A DNA stretch of 64,000 bases from Aporhodopirellula aestuarii (GCF_023701485.1 NZ_JAMQBK010000024.1:1-64000), one strand, 5' to 3'. Counted from the stretch's first letter, positions 49,364 to 58,308 are shown. The notes: generated by a model from the letters alone, not told the origin. Program-made: numbers and translations.

Positions 49364-51019
49364 TTAAGGCTCGAGTCCCGTGATGCCATCCGGTAGCGGC
49401 GGCACATTGAGCACTTCCGCGGGTTCCGGCTTGCGGTTGGACGTAGTTTCTGGATAGGCGTACCAGTACGTTCCAACTTGGTAGCCCATGTCGCAATCCG
49501 TGCCTGACCACACTTCCATATCCAATTGGAGAGAGCTACCAAAGGGCATCGTATCCAAGGCACGACTACGTGTTTCCACGCTGAACCCTTGCGCATTGCG
49601 GGAGTCATCGGATTCTGGTTTGCGGTTTAACTTGTTGTATTTATTGGCAAACGGCTGAGCGTGGAAAGGGTGTTGGTAGAAGTCTGTGCTGCGACCTCCC
49701 CAGGAATACGCGTAGTAGTCTTCGGTTCCCGTTCCGAAAATAGAGGGAAAGTCCTCGCCATCGACCCAGATCTTCTCATCGCCTTCGCCCCACCACTTTT
49801 CAACCGGGTTCATGATGGTCAATGTATCGCCGACATAGACGCCTTTGCCCTTGAGGGTGACGTAGTTCCAATCCGAAAAAGGACGTGTTGGCACTGGATA
49901 CTGACCGTGCCAAGCAGCATGAAAATACATGGAATCCTCGTCCCACTTCCAGTCGCCAGTTTTGACTTCCAGCTCCGCATCCACCGGTGCACCACTCAGA
50001 TTGAGCAACGAAACTTTCCCACCCTTTTGATAGGGCATGACCCAGCGGCAACTCATCGTGCCGTCTTCAGACACGGTGCGATACCAACCTTCCACAGGAT
50101 TCAAACCAATACCAGAGCCAAAGAAATCTCCGATCGGGCACCAGACAGTCGGCTTACCATCAAACTCCATCTTCAGCACGACCAATCGTGTGATGTTTGG
50201 GTTTGAGTAATCCCCGAGCTTAACCGATAGCTCTCGCACCGAGGCCACACCCGCTGGCAGTTGCAGCGACTGCTCTGCTTGATCATCGAGTGTGGCACTG
50301 AATTTCAGCGGATCGCCTGCACCAACGGCAGTGGGATGGAGCAGCTGTTTGCCCGTTGCCTCGGTCAGTTCTTTGGCCGCATCGAAATCAGCCATGGTGA
50401 AGGTCTTAATCGGAGTGCCTTCCGTGTATTCACGAAAGGTAAACTGAAAGAAGAACGGCTTGCTATCCGTGGTGACTTTGCAGCTCTTGGCATAAGGGAT
50501 CGGGAAGAAACTCACCGCAGAGCGCAGCGACGGGTGCGCGAGAGGGTAAGGGATCAAGCCGGTGCCGTCGAACAGGCCCAACATATTCCCCTCAAACGCA
50601 GGCTCCTCGGAACCATCAAGATAGATCCGCATTGTTATATCCGTGCCAGGCTTCTTCTGATTGAGCCAAGGCATCCAAGTCCGGACAATTGCGCCAGGAG
50701 CCTGGTGGTCCATCAACACCCACTCTTTGCGGCCATTGTTCTCTTCGATACGAATGAAGTTGTGGGTATTCGCGCGCTTAGGATTATAGTCCTGGTTGGT
50801 AAACCAGCCCTTCGGCTCCTCGGGTGTCTTCGATGCTCGATTGTAGCTGCTATGTTGCTTGAGGCGAAAATCCGTTTCCGGAAAACGCGCCACCGAATCG
50901 CGATCCACCATTTCCTTTAGCAATGACACAATGCTTACCGATTCTTGCGCGTGAACCGCACAGGTAGAGAGCGCAGCAAAGGCGCTAAGTGAACAGACTA
51001 CTGTCGTGATTATTCTCAT
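49364..51019 (-). CDS. Exported DUF2961 protein
   Basis: 551 aa with a signal peptide (residues 1-24, ending CAVHA). WFTNQDYNPKRANTHNFIRI, GAIVRTWMPWLNQKKPG and GTGTEDYYAYSWGGRS are DUF2961 landmarks; the family has a jelly-roll pair and includes glycan-active enzymes such as difructose-dianhydride-forming hydrolases. The end fits the family, so the gene seems whole although a CIA30 fragment abuts it. The first ~60 bp closely resemble those of the sulfatase gene upstream. With the sulfatase it may form a small polysaccharide-use pair. Confidence 0.85.
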   Translation of the reverse strand: MRIITTVVCSLSAFAALSTCAVHAQESVSIVSLLKEMVDRDSVARFPETDFRLKQHSSYNRASKTPEEPKGWFTNQDYNPKRANTHNFIRIEENNGRKEWVLMDHQAPGAIVRTWMPWLNQKKPGTDITMRIYLDGSEEPAFEGNMLGLFDGTGLIPYPLAHPSLRSAVSFFPIPYAKSCKVTTDSKPFFFQFTFREYTEGTPIKTFTMADFDAAKELTEATGKQLLHPTAVGAGDPLKFSATLDDQAEQSLQLPAGVASVRELSVKLGDYSNPNITRLVVLKMEFDGKPTVWCPIGDFFGSGIGLNPVEGWYRTVSEDGTMSCRWVMPYQKGGKVSLLNLSGAPVDAELEVKTGDWKWDEDSMYFHAAWHGQYPVPTRPFSDWNYVTLKGKGVYVGDTLTIMNPVEKWWGEGDEKIWVDGEDFPSIFGTGTEDYYAYSWGGRSTDFYQHPFHAQPFANKYNKLNRKPESDDSRNAQGFSVETRSRALDTMPFGSSLQLDMEVWSGTDCDMGYQVGTYWYAYPETTSNRKPEPAEVLNVPPLPDGITGLEP

Positions 51020-51021
51020 GA

Positions 51022-52578
51022 TTATTTCTTTGCTTTCTTTTTAATCGAAGTAGCCGGCTTGTAGCTTTTCAGCAAAGCCTCCATCTCCTGCACAACTTCG
51101 GGATAACTGTTATACAGATTGGTCGTCTGCGCCGGATCGTTTTTCAGATCATAAAGCTGAGCAGGCGGCGCGCCTTTTTTGATCTTCCCGTTTTCAATAT
51201 CACTGTTTTCACGCCCAGTAAATGTAATCGCCGCCGGGCCACCGAAACCGTGATTTCCGACCTCTTTAGAAGTGAATCCGCCTCCGCCCTGCCCGCCAAT
51301 ATACATCCATTTCCCTTTACGGATGGAAAGGTGGCTTTTCTTAAAGGGTGACAACAACAGATGATCCCGCTCCACCGATCCGCCCGTCAGAGCCGGCAGG
51401 ATGTTGACGCTATCCTGACCCTGGCCGTCTTGCAGCGTCTGACCGGTCAACGCGGCAAAACTGGCGATCATGTCCACGTTGCAGATCAGCTCATCGGATG
51501 TGCTTCCAGCTTCCACCTTGCCAGGCCAACGGACAATAAACGGAACGCGGTGCCCTCCTTCCCATGCATCGAACTTGAAACCGAGATATTTACCGTTTAA
51601 GGCATGCCCCATCTTCCACGTTTCCTGGCCGGTATGATTAAACATGCCGCCGTTATCGCTGGTGACAATGATCAGCGTATTGTCCGCCACCCCCTGCTGC
51701 TCCAGCGTTTTCACGACCTCGCCGACGATCCAGTCCAGCTCGTGCACGAAGTCGCCATACAATCCGCATTCACTGGTGCCCTGAAAACGGGGAGCCGGCG
51801 TAAACGGGTGGTGAATGTTCGTAGTCGACAAGCAAAGGAAGAATTTTTTTTCGCCGCATTCCTTAATCCACTGGACCGTTTTTTTGGTCAGCGTGGTACC
51901 GACTTGATAATCGTCATAGAGCGCATGCGCCGCATCGGCACCGCCGATGTTATCAAGTTTCATCTTCTCGGGAATTTCCTGGGTCTTCGCCTTCTTCCCA
52001 TAGACAAACGGATCTTCGGGCACCATTCCCACCACCCGATGATTTTCCACATACACAAAAGGCGGATGACTGTTCACGACAGGCAACCCGAAATAATAAT
52101 CAAAGCCCAGCTCCAGCGGGCCGGGTTTTAGTTCACCGTTCCAGTCAGGGGTCTTGTCACCAAAGCCGAGGTGCCACTTGCCGATGATTGCCGTTTCATA
52201 GCCGGCATCCTTCAATACGCTCGCAATCGTCTGCTGGTCGTGATCAATCACCAATCCGGTTTTCAAAAACACTGGCGCATACAGGCTTTTCCGGTGAGGA
52301 TATTCGCCAGTCAGCAAGGCATAGCGAGAGGGCGTACAGACTGCCGATGCCGAATGGGCATCGGTAAAACGACGTCCCTCTTTTGCCAGCCTGTCGATGT
52401 TTGGAGTCTGCAGCTTGGTCGCGCCATAGCAACTGAGATCGCCATAACCAAGATCGTCGGCGAAAATCAGGACGATGTTGGGTTGCTCATCAGCAAACCC
52501 CGTTACGGCAAACGCACAGGTAGAGAGCGCGGATATGGCGCTAAGTGAACAGAGTATTTTCGTGATCATTTTCATCAT
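51022..52578 (-). CDS. Exported sulfatase (arylsulfatase family)
   Basis: 518 aa. Signal peptide at residues 1-27. NIVLIFADDLGYGDLSCYGA has the metal-binding Asp pair; CTPSRYALLTGEYPHR carries the formylglycine site Cys in CxPSR; IIVTSDNGG supplies the remaining Asp-Asn. A C-terminal PAQTTNLYNSYPEV domain is present. S1-family sulfatases cut sulfate from marine polysaccharides and are abundant in planctomycetes. Base use is more A+T rich than in neighbours. The start overlaps the stop of a sulfatase fragment upstream. Confidence 0.93.
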   Translation of the reverse strand: MMKMITKILCSLSAISALSTCAFAVTGFADEQPNIVLIFADDLGYGDLSCYGATKLQTPNIDRLAKEGRRFTDAHSASAVCTPSRYALLTGEYPHRKSLYAPVFLKTGLVIDHDQQTIASVLKDAGYETAIIGKWHLGFGDKTPDWNGELKPGPLELGFDYYFGLPVVNSHPPFVYVENHRVVGMVPEDPFVYGKKAKTQEIPEKMKLDNIGGADAAHALYDDYQVGTTLTKKTVQWIKECGEKKFFLCLSTTNIHHPFTPAPRFQGTSECGLYGDFVHELDWIVGEVVKTLEQQGVADNTLIIVTSDNGGMFNHTGQETWKMGHALNGKYLGFKFDAWEGGHRVPFIVRWPGKVEAGSTSDELICNVDMIASFAALTGQTLQDGQGQDSVNILPALTGGSVERDHLLLSPFKKSHLSIRKGKWMYIGGQGGGGFTSKEVGNHGFGGPAAITFTGRENSDIENGKIKKGAPPAQLYDLKNDPAQTTNLYNSYPEVVQEMEALLKSYKPATSIKKKAKK

Positions 52579-52890
52579 TGTTGAGGATGCCCTTCTTGCG
52601 AGCTGATCACTGCATGACGCTCGCGGTCTTGAGTTTGCTGAATCACTGGAGTCAGGTCGCGGCCCTGCATGTTATCTGGAATCTTGAGCCCTGCATACGA
52701 GACGATGGTCGGCGCGACATCGACTGAAGACATCAGAGCAGGCTCACGGCGCCCCCGATCTGCTTTCGCAACGCGCCCGTCAAACACAATGAAGGGAGCT
52801 TTCACGGACTCATCATAGAGGATCGCTTTGTCATAGAGACCGTGGGAGCCATGGAAACGTCCGTTGTCGCTGAGGATCGCTTGGACCGCG
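52575..52890 (-). pseudogene. Sulfatase 3' fragment
   Basis: In one open frame: AILSDNGRFHGSHGLYDKAI, LYDESVKAPFIVFDGR, then SSVDVAPTIVSYAGLKIPDN and MQGRDLTPVIQ. This is the central-to-late part of a choline-sulfatase-like enzyme. The 5' two thirds are gone and the C-terminus is cut where the complete sulfatase begins. It is debris, not a working gene. Confidence 0.75.
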
Positions 52891-52891
52891 A

Positions 52892-53824
52892 CTAAGACAC
52901 AGTCGTAAATCGATGCTCCAACGTGTGGGATTCGCCATGCTGCGGATGTTGCTTGTTTAGCGCTCGCAGTTCAACCGCGAGCGTTTCTACTTGGACTTCT
53001 AATAGCACCCATCCGTTTGGACGCTTGGGATTGAAGACGTATGCACAGGGCGGTTGGTTGATCAAAAGAACGCCCTCTGATGTTTTGGTCAGCTTCCAGT
53101 CATGCGTGTGACCGTAGAAATACGCTTGAACGTGCGGCTGCGAATGCAACACATCAATAAACTTCGCCGTATCCGCCAAACCACTCACTTTTGCAGTTGA
53201 ACCTTTCGGTAGGAACTGTGGATCGTGGTGGCCGATCACGATCGCGGTCTTGTCGCTGTGTTCGGCTAGCGACTTGGCAAGCCACTGCAACTGAATCTCT
53301 CCAAGTTTGCCTGAGACTTCATTGACGATGTTCAGCGAATCCACCAAAAACAAATTAGCGTGACGTCCTGGCAGAATTGCGACGTGTTTTCCGTCGACCA
53401 ACACAGCATCGGGTTTCTGTTTTGTGAACGCACCATAGAACGGATCGCGATCGTCGTGGTTGCCCATCGTCATGTGTACGGGCAAACCTGCTGTAGTAAT
53501 TCGATCGACAGCTTCTCGCAACGTTGCGTAGTCACCTGGCCGTCCCCTTAAGCGGGCACAGTCGCCATTGATGATCACGCCGAGCGGCTTGTTTTCTTCA
53601 GCCAGCAGTTCGTCGATGATCTTGTTGAAGTTATCGAACATGTGCGCACCACGAGAGACCGCGTTCTTGTCCGCGGCGATGTGCGTGTCGGCCAACAGTG
53701 CCCAGTGATCGGCAGATTCTTCCGTCGCCGCCATCAGGGAAGGACATCCCAATGTGACCGCCGCGGTGGCCAGAGATGCTTGAACAAATCGCCTTCGAGA
53801 AGCAGGAATCAGATGCAGCGACAT
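52892..53824 (-). CDS. Exported calcineurin-like phosphoesterase
   Basis: 310 aa from ATG 53824, which has AAAGGA upstream. RRRFVQASLATAAVTLGCPS is a twin-Arg-like (SRRRFVQ) signal with a hydrophobic core. Metal motifs: ALLADTHIA, INGDCARLRG, TMGNHDDRD, VIGHHDPQF and YFYGHTHDW. This is the CpdA/PhoD-like class of metallophosphoesterases. The substrate cannot be told from sequence. Confidence 0.88.
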   Translation of the reverse strand: MSLHLIPASRRRFVQASLATAAVTLGCPSLMAATEESADHWALLADTHIAADKNAVSRGAHMFDNFNKIIDELLAEENKPLGVIINGDCARLRGRPGDYATLREAVDRITTAGLPVHMTMGNHDDRDPFYGAFTKQKPDAVLVDGKHVAILPGRHANLFLVDSLNIVNEVSGKLGEIQLQWLAKSLAEHSDKTAIVIGHHDPQFLPKGSTAKVSGLADTAKFIDVLHSQPHVQAYFYGHTHDWKLTKTSEGVLLINQPPCAYVFNPKRPNGWVLLEVQVETLAVELRALNKQHPQHGESHTLEHRFTTVS

Positions 53825-54123
53825 GGATCGTCCTTTAAGTGCCGAATGGCGGGCTCGTATCATCATCCAGCATTGTAGCACCATTCCCCGGCTTCAAAAT
53901 TCAGGCACATCGATCACAGTTGTTTGTCAATCCTTATCAAACGAACTTCACTCGGTTGCCGCCGAGATTGCTCGATTGGCTTTTCAAACTTCTCAGTTCA
54001 CTATTCAAACTTTCCAAGATGCTCGGCAAGCCTTGGTTCATTGACTGGATAGTCTAAATCTATCAAGACCAGCCAAAAATGCCGCCAGGAGCCAAGCAGT
54101 TTGACCCACTGTAATGATGATGC

Positions 54124-54423
54124 ATGAGCAACAACAAAGAAATCGGAATCCCGCGACCTAAAGGTGAACTCACCCGCGGCCAGATCGACCGCGTCATCAT
54201 GATGGCGTGGGAGGATCGAACCAGCTTCGACGCGATCCGCGACCAGTTCGGTCTAACGCCCGGCGACGTCATCAAGATGATGCGATCCGAGATGACCGCG
54301 AACTCGTTCAAAATGTGGCGAAAGCGAACGCAAGGCCGCACGACCAAGCACGAAGCCAAATTCGCCGAAACCGACGCCGGTGACGAGCAACGTCGCTTCC
54401 GAGCCAAATCGCAGCGTGGCTAG
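54124..54423 (+). CDS. TIGR03643 (DUF2805) family protein
   Basis: 99 aa. LTRGQIDRVIMMAWEDRTSF then AIRDQFGLTPGDVIKMMRSE and NSFKMWRKRTQGR reproduce the family consensus almost fully; this is a small helical protein of unknown function, probably nucleic-acid binding given its HTH-like spacing and basic end. The next small gene starts 4 bp after its stop. The 53825-54123 stretch before it holds only repeats of the TTCAAACTT type. Confidence 0.88.
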   Translation: MSNNKEIGIPRPKGELTRGQIDRVIMMAWEDRTSFDAIRDQFGLTPGDVIKMMRSEMTANSFKMWRKRTQGRTTKHEAKFAETDAGDEQRRFRAKSQRG

Positions 54424-54427
54424 TGCG

Positions 54428-54619
54428 ATGGCGAAGATCAAACGCGTCCGCACCAAGGCGTGTACCCGCTGCGAAGAAACCCGCGACGTGCTCTACCGCG
54501 TTCGCATAGACGAAGACGGCCAGTGGATATTCGTCTGCCCCGCGTGCCTCGAAAAAGTCAAACCGGGCAACTCGCACTACCAATACGGCGGCACGTGGAA
54601 GAGCAAGAAGCGTCACTGA
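54428..54619 (+). CDS. Small zinc-ribbon-like protein
   Basis: 63 aa from ATG 54428 (the extension to 54380 overlaps the previous gene). Two CxxC knuckles are visible, TRCEE preceded by Cys and CPACLEKV, with a basic N- and C-terminus. It probably binds zinc and may bind nucleic acid. Often found after TIGR03643-type genes; no function is known. Confidence 0.75.
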   Translation: MAKIKRVRTKACTRCEETRDVLYRVRIDEDGQWIFVCPACLEKVKPGNSHYQYGGTWKSKKRH

Positions 54620-54626
54620 CGCGGTG

Positions 54627-55247
54627 TCAGGATGCCTCTCCGCACTCAAGCAGAAACTGATTCAAAAAAGTTCGCATGAATGCCTCGCGGTCTTCCGCCA
54701 TACGCCGGCCCGCGTCGGTGTTCATCAACGACTTCAGTTTGAACAGCTTTTCGTGGAAATGCCCAACGCCCGTTTTCGCGTCACCGGCGTCAGGCAAATG
54801 GAACGGCTGGTCAAACGCTGCACCGTACTCGATCGTCCGCACGATCCCGATCGCTCCGAGTGCGTCCAGCCGATCCGCGTCCTGCACAATTTGGCCTTGC
54901 AGCGATAGCGGTTTCGCGGAGTCTCCTTTGCGGAACGAGATGTTATCGACGATGTGAGCGACATGCTCGATCAAATCATCGCCCGCACCCAGGCCGCTCA
55001 GAATTTCACGAGCGAACTCGGCACTCCGCTCGACGCCGTCATGGAACTTCGCATCGCCGACGTCGTGCAGCAAAGCCGCCAATTCAACGATCTGCAATTC
55101 GCCGCCGACTTCTGATTGAATCGCACGCGCAGACACCAGCACCCGAAGCACATGATCCATGCCATGACCCGCAGCCTGCCCGTCCATGCGTTCGCGGACG
55201 ATGGCTTCGACTTTCTCAACAAGCTGCTCGGTCACTGGTTCATCCAT
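54627..55247 (-). CDS. HD domain phosphohydrolase
   Basis: 206 aa. GHGMDHVLRVLVSA supplies the first His, LAALLHDVGDAKFHD the central HD, and VQDADRLDALGAIGIVRTIE the final Asp, in the layout of the YedJ-type HD family. These hydrolyse nucleotides or phosphate esters; the exact substrate is unknown. Its start overlaps the end of the AlkD gene by 16 bp on the same strand. Confidence 0.9.
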   Translation of the reverse strand: MDEPVTEQLVEKVEAIVRERMDGQAAGHGMDHVLRVLVSARAIQSEVGGELQIVELAALLHDVGDAKFHDGVERSAEFAREILSGLGAGDDLIEHVAHIVDNISFRKGDSAKPLSLQGQIVQDADRLDALGAIGIVRTIEYGAAFDQPFHLPDAGDAKTGVGHFHEKLFKLKSLMNTDAGRRMAEDREAFMRTFLNQFLLECGEAS

Positions 55248-55957
55248 TTCGTTCGGTCTTCCCTCGACAACTTTTCAATTGAATAACGAAGCATCGTGCG
55301 CGGCATTGTCCTGGCATGTTTCTTTAAGAACCTTTCCAATCGAGACTGATCGCGTTTGCCCATCTCGCGAAGCATCCATCCGATTGCCTTGTTCATCAAG
55401 TCGTGCCCATCATCCATCAGACGCTCGGCAAGCTCGACGATTTCCTCGAACTCGTCATTCTTGATGAGCGAGAGAGTCGCCAACACCGCCACGCGTCGCT
55501 CCCACAACACCTCGCTCGCCGCCAGCCGATCGAGAACGCTTCGTTCATCGTAATTTTCAACCAACCAAGCCCCGAGAATCTTTGGGGAGGTCGTGTCAAC
55601 GATGTCCCAATTGTTCACCGCATCGAGGTTCGCCAAGTAGAAGTCCACAATCTCGCGGCATTCAAAATCACGATGAGGATTCTTCGGCTTCGCCGCCTGT
55701 TCGTACTGACCAACCAGAATCAACATTCCGGTCAGCCGACACTCATGCCAGGGCGACGCAAACAGTTTTATCAATTCATCTCGCGACAAATCACGAAACT
55801 GCCGAGCCACCTTCCGCTGGTCCGGCACCACGCAGCCAAGAAACCGATCGCCCTCGCCGTACCCACCGGCCACCGCCTGAAAGAACCCAGGCAGAAACGC
55901 AGCCTTATCCTCGCGAGCCACCGCGCGAACCGCCGAAAGAACCTGCTTCGCCGTCAT
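55232..55957 (-). CDS. DNA alkylation repair protein (AlkD family)
   Basis: 241 aa. HEAT-like helical repeats throughout; SPWHECRLTGMLILVGQYEQ, NNWDIVDTTSPKILGAWL and ERRVAVLATLSLIKN are the conserved AlkD segments containing the Trp/Asp residues that hold the lesion. AlkD glycosylases remove N3- and N7-alkylpurines without base flipping. Length is normal. It probably forms an operon with the HD gene. Confidence 0.9.
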   Translation of the reverse strand: MTAKQVLSAVRAVAREDKAAFLPGFFQAVAGGYGEGDRFLGCVVPDQRKVARQFRDLSRDELIKLFASPWHECRLTGMLILVGQYEQAAKPKNPHRDFECREIVDFYLANLDAVNNWDIVDTTSPKILGAWLVENYDERSVLDRLAASEVLWERRVAVLATLSLIKNDEFEEIVELAERLMDDGHDLMNKAIGWMLREMGKRDQSRLERFLKKHARTMPRTMLRYSIEKLSREDRTKWMNQ

Positions 55958-55958
55958 C

Positions 55959-56204
55959 TTAGCGACGCCGAGTACCCGCGCGCTTCAGACCTTTGGCGAC
56001 GAAGTCGAATGCTTCGGCCGGTTTGTAGTCTTCGAGGACATCGAAAAAGCATGCCAATACTCGCTTGGTCTCGGCGACGCTGATTTTCAAACCGTCTGTA
56101 TCTGCTTTTCGAGAGACTTCATTGTATAAGTCGTTGAGGGTTGGGGCTTTCTTCTTTGCAGGCGTTTTCTTGACGGCTGCTTTGGTTGCTTTCTTCTTGG
56201 CCAC
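55959..56204 (-). CDS. Small protein with Lys/Ala-rich tail
   Basis: 81 aa. The first ~22 residues are a Lys/Ala/Pro-rich histone-like tail (KKKATKAAVKKTPAKKKAPT); the rest is a compact helical segment (VSRKADTDGLKISVAETKRV and FFDVLEDYKPAEAFDFVAKG). Tail plus small domain suggests a nucleoid or other nucleic-acid-binding protein, but I cannot name a family. It ends 1 bp from the AlkD gene start, so it may be co-transcribed. Confidence 0.65.
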   Translation of the reverse strand: MAKKKATKAAVKKTPAKKKAPTLNDLYNEVSRKADTDGLKISVAETKRVLACFFDVLEDYKPAEAFDFVAKGLKRAGTRRR

Positions 56205-56294
56205 TTCGTGTCTCCATGTTGAAATGAAACGTTTTGTTACGAAGTGCTAGTTGTACATTCCCTTCAACAAATCGAATACCGGCGGTGCCAAACG

Positions 56295-56323
56295 ACACAA
56301 GCCAGCGTGACGCTGGCTTGTGT
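56295..56323. terminator. Perfect 13-bp hairpin
   Basis: ACACAAGCCAGCG (56295-56307) and CGCTGGCTTGTGT (56311-56323) are perfect inverted repeats with a TGA loop. It lies 29 bp past the end of the minus-strand glycosylation operon and may end it; the following T-run is weak. A CAAGCCAGCG hairpin of this kind is a frequent dispersed element in Rhodopirellula-like genomes (from memory). Confidence 0.65.
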
Positions 56324-56351
56324 GTAGAAGAGTTTGTCGTGCCCACGAATT

Positions 56352-56774
56352 TCAATCGTCGTACGAATCAGCGTAGCTTGACCAACCGTCGGCCCCGTCA
56401 CCAGGATACACGACGGGATAAGGCGGCATGCCTGGGTAGTAGTGCCCAGGATGTCCATCGGGCAAGTTGTCGGGATACGAGTAGCCCGGTGGTACGTGAT
56501 ACGGATGATCCGGTGGGAGCCGCGGCCAGATGATTGTTCGTAGCGGTGGTGGCGATTCGATCACGACCGGTTCTTCGGGCTCCGGTGGCCAAGGGAAATC
56601 ATCGGGCCACCAGTCAGGACGCTCGTCGCTGGATGTATCGTCATCGGTACTTGAGCCCTCCAGTGTATCAGTTGGCGTCGGGGGTGATGAGCTGCCCGGT
56701 GGATCGAATGGTGGAACAAATGGATACCATGGCGGCGGAATGTCGCCGCTGCTTGAACCAGGTGGGAAAGTCAT
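56352..56774 (-). CDS. Proline-rich low-complexity protein
   Basis: 140 aa, about a quarter proline with many Asp, Ser, Tyr and Gly, no hydrophobic core and no signal peptide. Segments such as PPPWYPFVPPFDPPGSSSPP and PPDHPYHVPPGYSYPDNLPD indicate an extended, disordered or fibrous protein. Its ATG overlaps the stop of the radical SAM gene (ATGA, 56771-56774), which supports translation. It is the last gene of the operon and could be a partner or substrate of the modifying enzymes. Confidence 0.7.
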   Translation of the reverse strand: MTFPPGSSSGDIPPPWYPFVPPFDPPGSSSPPTPTDTLEGSSTDDDTSSDERPDWWPDDFPWPPEPEEPVVIESPPPLRTIIWPRLPPDHPYHVPPGYSYPDNLPDGHPGHYYPGMPPYPVVYPGDGADGWSSYADSYDD

Positions 56775-57577
56775 CGAATCTCACTCCTTTGACTCGGGTC
56801 GGGATGTTTGAACGGCACACGCTTGCCCGGACAAAGTCCGCATTGCGGAATGGCTTTGGTTTCAACGAACGAGCGCAATTCATTGTCGCTAGCGGTCCGG
56901 GGGCAGGCTTTGTAATCGCGAAACAACTGCCATGCCGACAATCCTTCAAGGCGCAGTCGCTGTTCCAGCAATGCGTGGTACGCCAATGCTGGGCATTTCC
57001 ATAGGCAGTCACGAAACAGTTGCGTGCAGGTTTTCTGCATACAGATCCGATAAGCTGCAGCGGGTTTGGAATCGAATGGCATCGGTTTGCCATCTTCGAC
57101 TCGGTATTGTCGCATCCAACCGCGATGCGACTGGCGAATTTTGATTTGGATTCCGGGATAGTCGGAACGCCATTGCCACACCGTTTTCTTCGCTTCGTTG
57201 AATCGAGCCAGATAGGGTTCGTGCGTTCCATGTTGGCTGACTTCGAGTCGGCAGTCGGTTTCGACGAGCGTTACAGGCAGATCGGGATGGCGATCGAAGA
57301 AGAATCCGTTGGTGACGAGCATCAAGTCGGAGTCGGGCCATGATTCACGGGCCAATCGTATGTGCTCAATCAGGTGAGGGTTCAGCAGCGGCTCGCCACC
57401 GAGCAACGCGAATCGCTTCGGTCGGATTCGATGTGACCAGTGCGAGTACTCACCTCGCGCATCATCAGGCGTCGGCATTCGACCCGCCAGATGAAAGTTG
57501 CTGTAGTGGCTGCACTGTTGGCACGAAAGGTTGCACCCGTGAGCAAGGTGGAACTCAAGAGCTGGTATTTCAATCAT
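56771..57577 (-). CDS. Radical SAM protein (SPASM/twitch-like)
   Basis: 268 aa from ATG 57577. HLAHGCNLSCQQCSHYSNF carries the CxxxCxxC cluster motif near residue 12; FALLGGEPLLNP is the GGE motif. Later cysteines (CMQKTC, CLWKC, CPR and CGLCPGK) suggest an auxiliary Fe-S cluster. Such proteins modify peptides or sugars. I prefer 57577 because GGAAGG lies upstream and because the restored C-terminus of the preceding glycosyltransferase would end there in an ATGA overlap; the extension to 57829 is the antisense-shifted frame of that gene. Confidence 0.85.
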   Translation of the reverse strand: MIEIPALEFHLAHGCNLSCQQCSHYSNFHLAGRMPTPDDARGEYSHWSHRIRPKRFALLGGEPLLNPHLIEHIRLARESWPDSDLMLVTNGFFFDRHPDLPVTLVETDCRLEVSQHGTHEPYLARFNEAKKTVWQWRSDYPGIQIKIRQSHRGWMRQYRVEDGKPMPFDSKPAAAYRICMQKTCTQLFRDCLWKCPALAYHALLEQRLRLEGLSAWQLFRDYKACPRTASDNELRSFVETKAIPQCGLCPGKRVPFKHPDPSQRSEIR

Positions 57578-57720
57578 CGCCACATCACCTTCCGCAGTCC
57601 GTGCTTCTTGAGACCAGCTTCGAGATACTCGGGCCGATTGCGAACGTAGCCGGGCGGGTCGACGTGTTTGTGTTTGAACGAATGGTTCAAGTCGACGGCG
57701 ACGTTCATGCCGGCGAGTTT

Positions 57721-58308
57721 TCATCGCCAGAAGAAGTCCCAGTGTTCTTCGACCTTGAGTGATTCGTCCCAGCGGATCGCCTGCAGGATGTCTCGATACG
57801 CAACAAAGCAGTTGCCGACATAGTGGCACCAGCAGATGGATCCACGCTTTTTGTAATAGCCGCGAGGAATCCGCAGCGTCTTGTCGTCGACGCGAAGTAG
57901 CTTCGGCCGTTCTTGCTGGTTACTGAGCGCGGCCAACAGATCGAGATCGTGATGCTGATTCAGTTTGCGAATCAACTTGGAGAGTCGAGTTTTGGCCGTA
58001 ACAAGGTGGTCGTCGTCCGCAAAAACCACGACTGGGGTGTCGCCAGCGTCGAGTAACCGGTTCCGGCCGGCCGACAAGCCGATGTCGTATTCGGTCTCTA
58101 TCAGCTGATCGACCATCGCCGCTTCGTCGGGACAAATTGCCGAGAAACGCAACTCCGGTTTCCCGTCGTCGAGCACATGAATCAGCGGACGGTCTTCGCC
58201 GTAGTACTGATGGATGCTGCGGACGAGCGCGGCACAGCACTGCGGGCGATGAATCGTCTTGATGCAGAAGGTGGCTTGCGATCTCGCGTTTGATAAGTTG
58301 TTAGTCAT
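57721..58308 (-). CDS. GT-A glycosyltransferase, cut by an in-frame TGA
   Basis: 195 aa as read. FCIKTIHRPQCCAALVRSIH and the metal-binding FADDDHLV are shared with the paralogue at 59852-60604. The stop (TGA 57721-57723) falls after HWDFFWR, where the paralogue continues HWEFFYRAKLAELNVAVAG. Beyond the TGA the same frame continues with KLAGMNVAVDLNHSFKHKHV and 49 codons in all before a TGA at 57574-57576, which overlaps the radical SAM start. So the gene was, or is, 57574-58308 with one nonsense codon. It overlaps the next gene upstream by 8 bp. Confidence 0.82.
   Translation of the reverse strand: MTNNLSNARSQATFCIKTIHRPQCCAALVRSIHQYYGEDRPLIHVLDDGKPELRFSAICPDEAAMVDQLIETEYDIGLSAGRNRLLDAGDTPVVVFADDDHLVTAKTRLSKLIRKLNQHHDLDLLAALSNQQERPKLLRVDDKTLRIPRGYYKKRGSICWCHYVGNCFVAYRDILQAIRWDESLKVEEHWDFFWR

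Noticed and set aside
56534-57004. Plus-strand frame opposite the Pro-rich and radical SAM genes
   Set aside because: Antisense shadow; the minus-strand genes are linked by ATGA overlaps.
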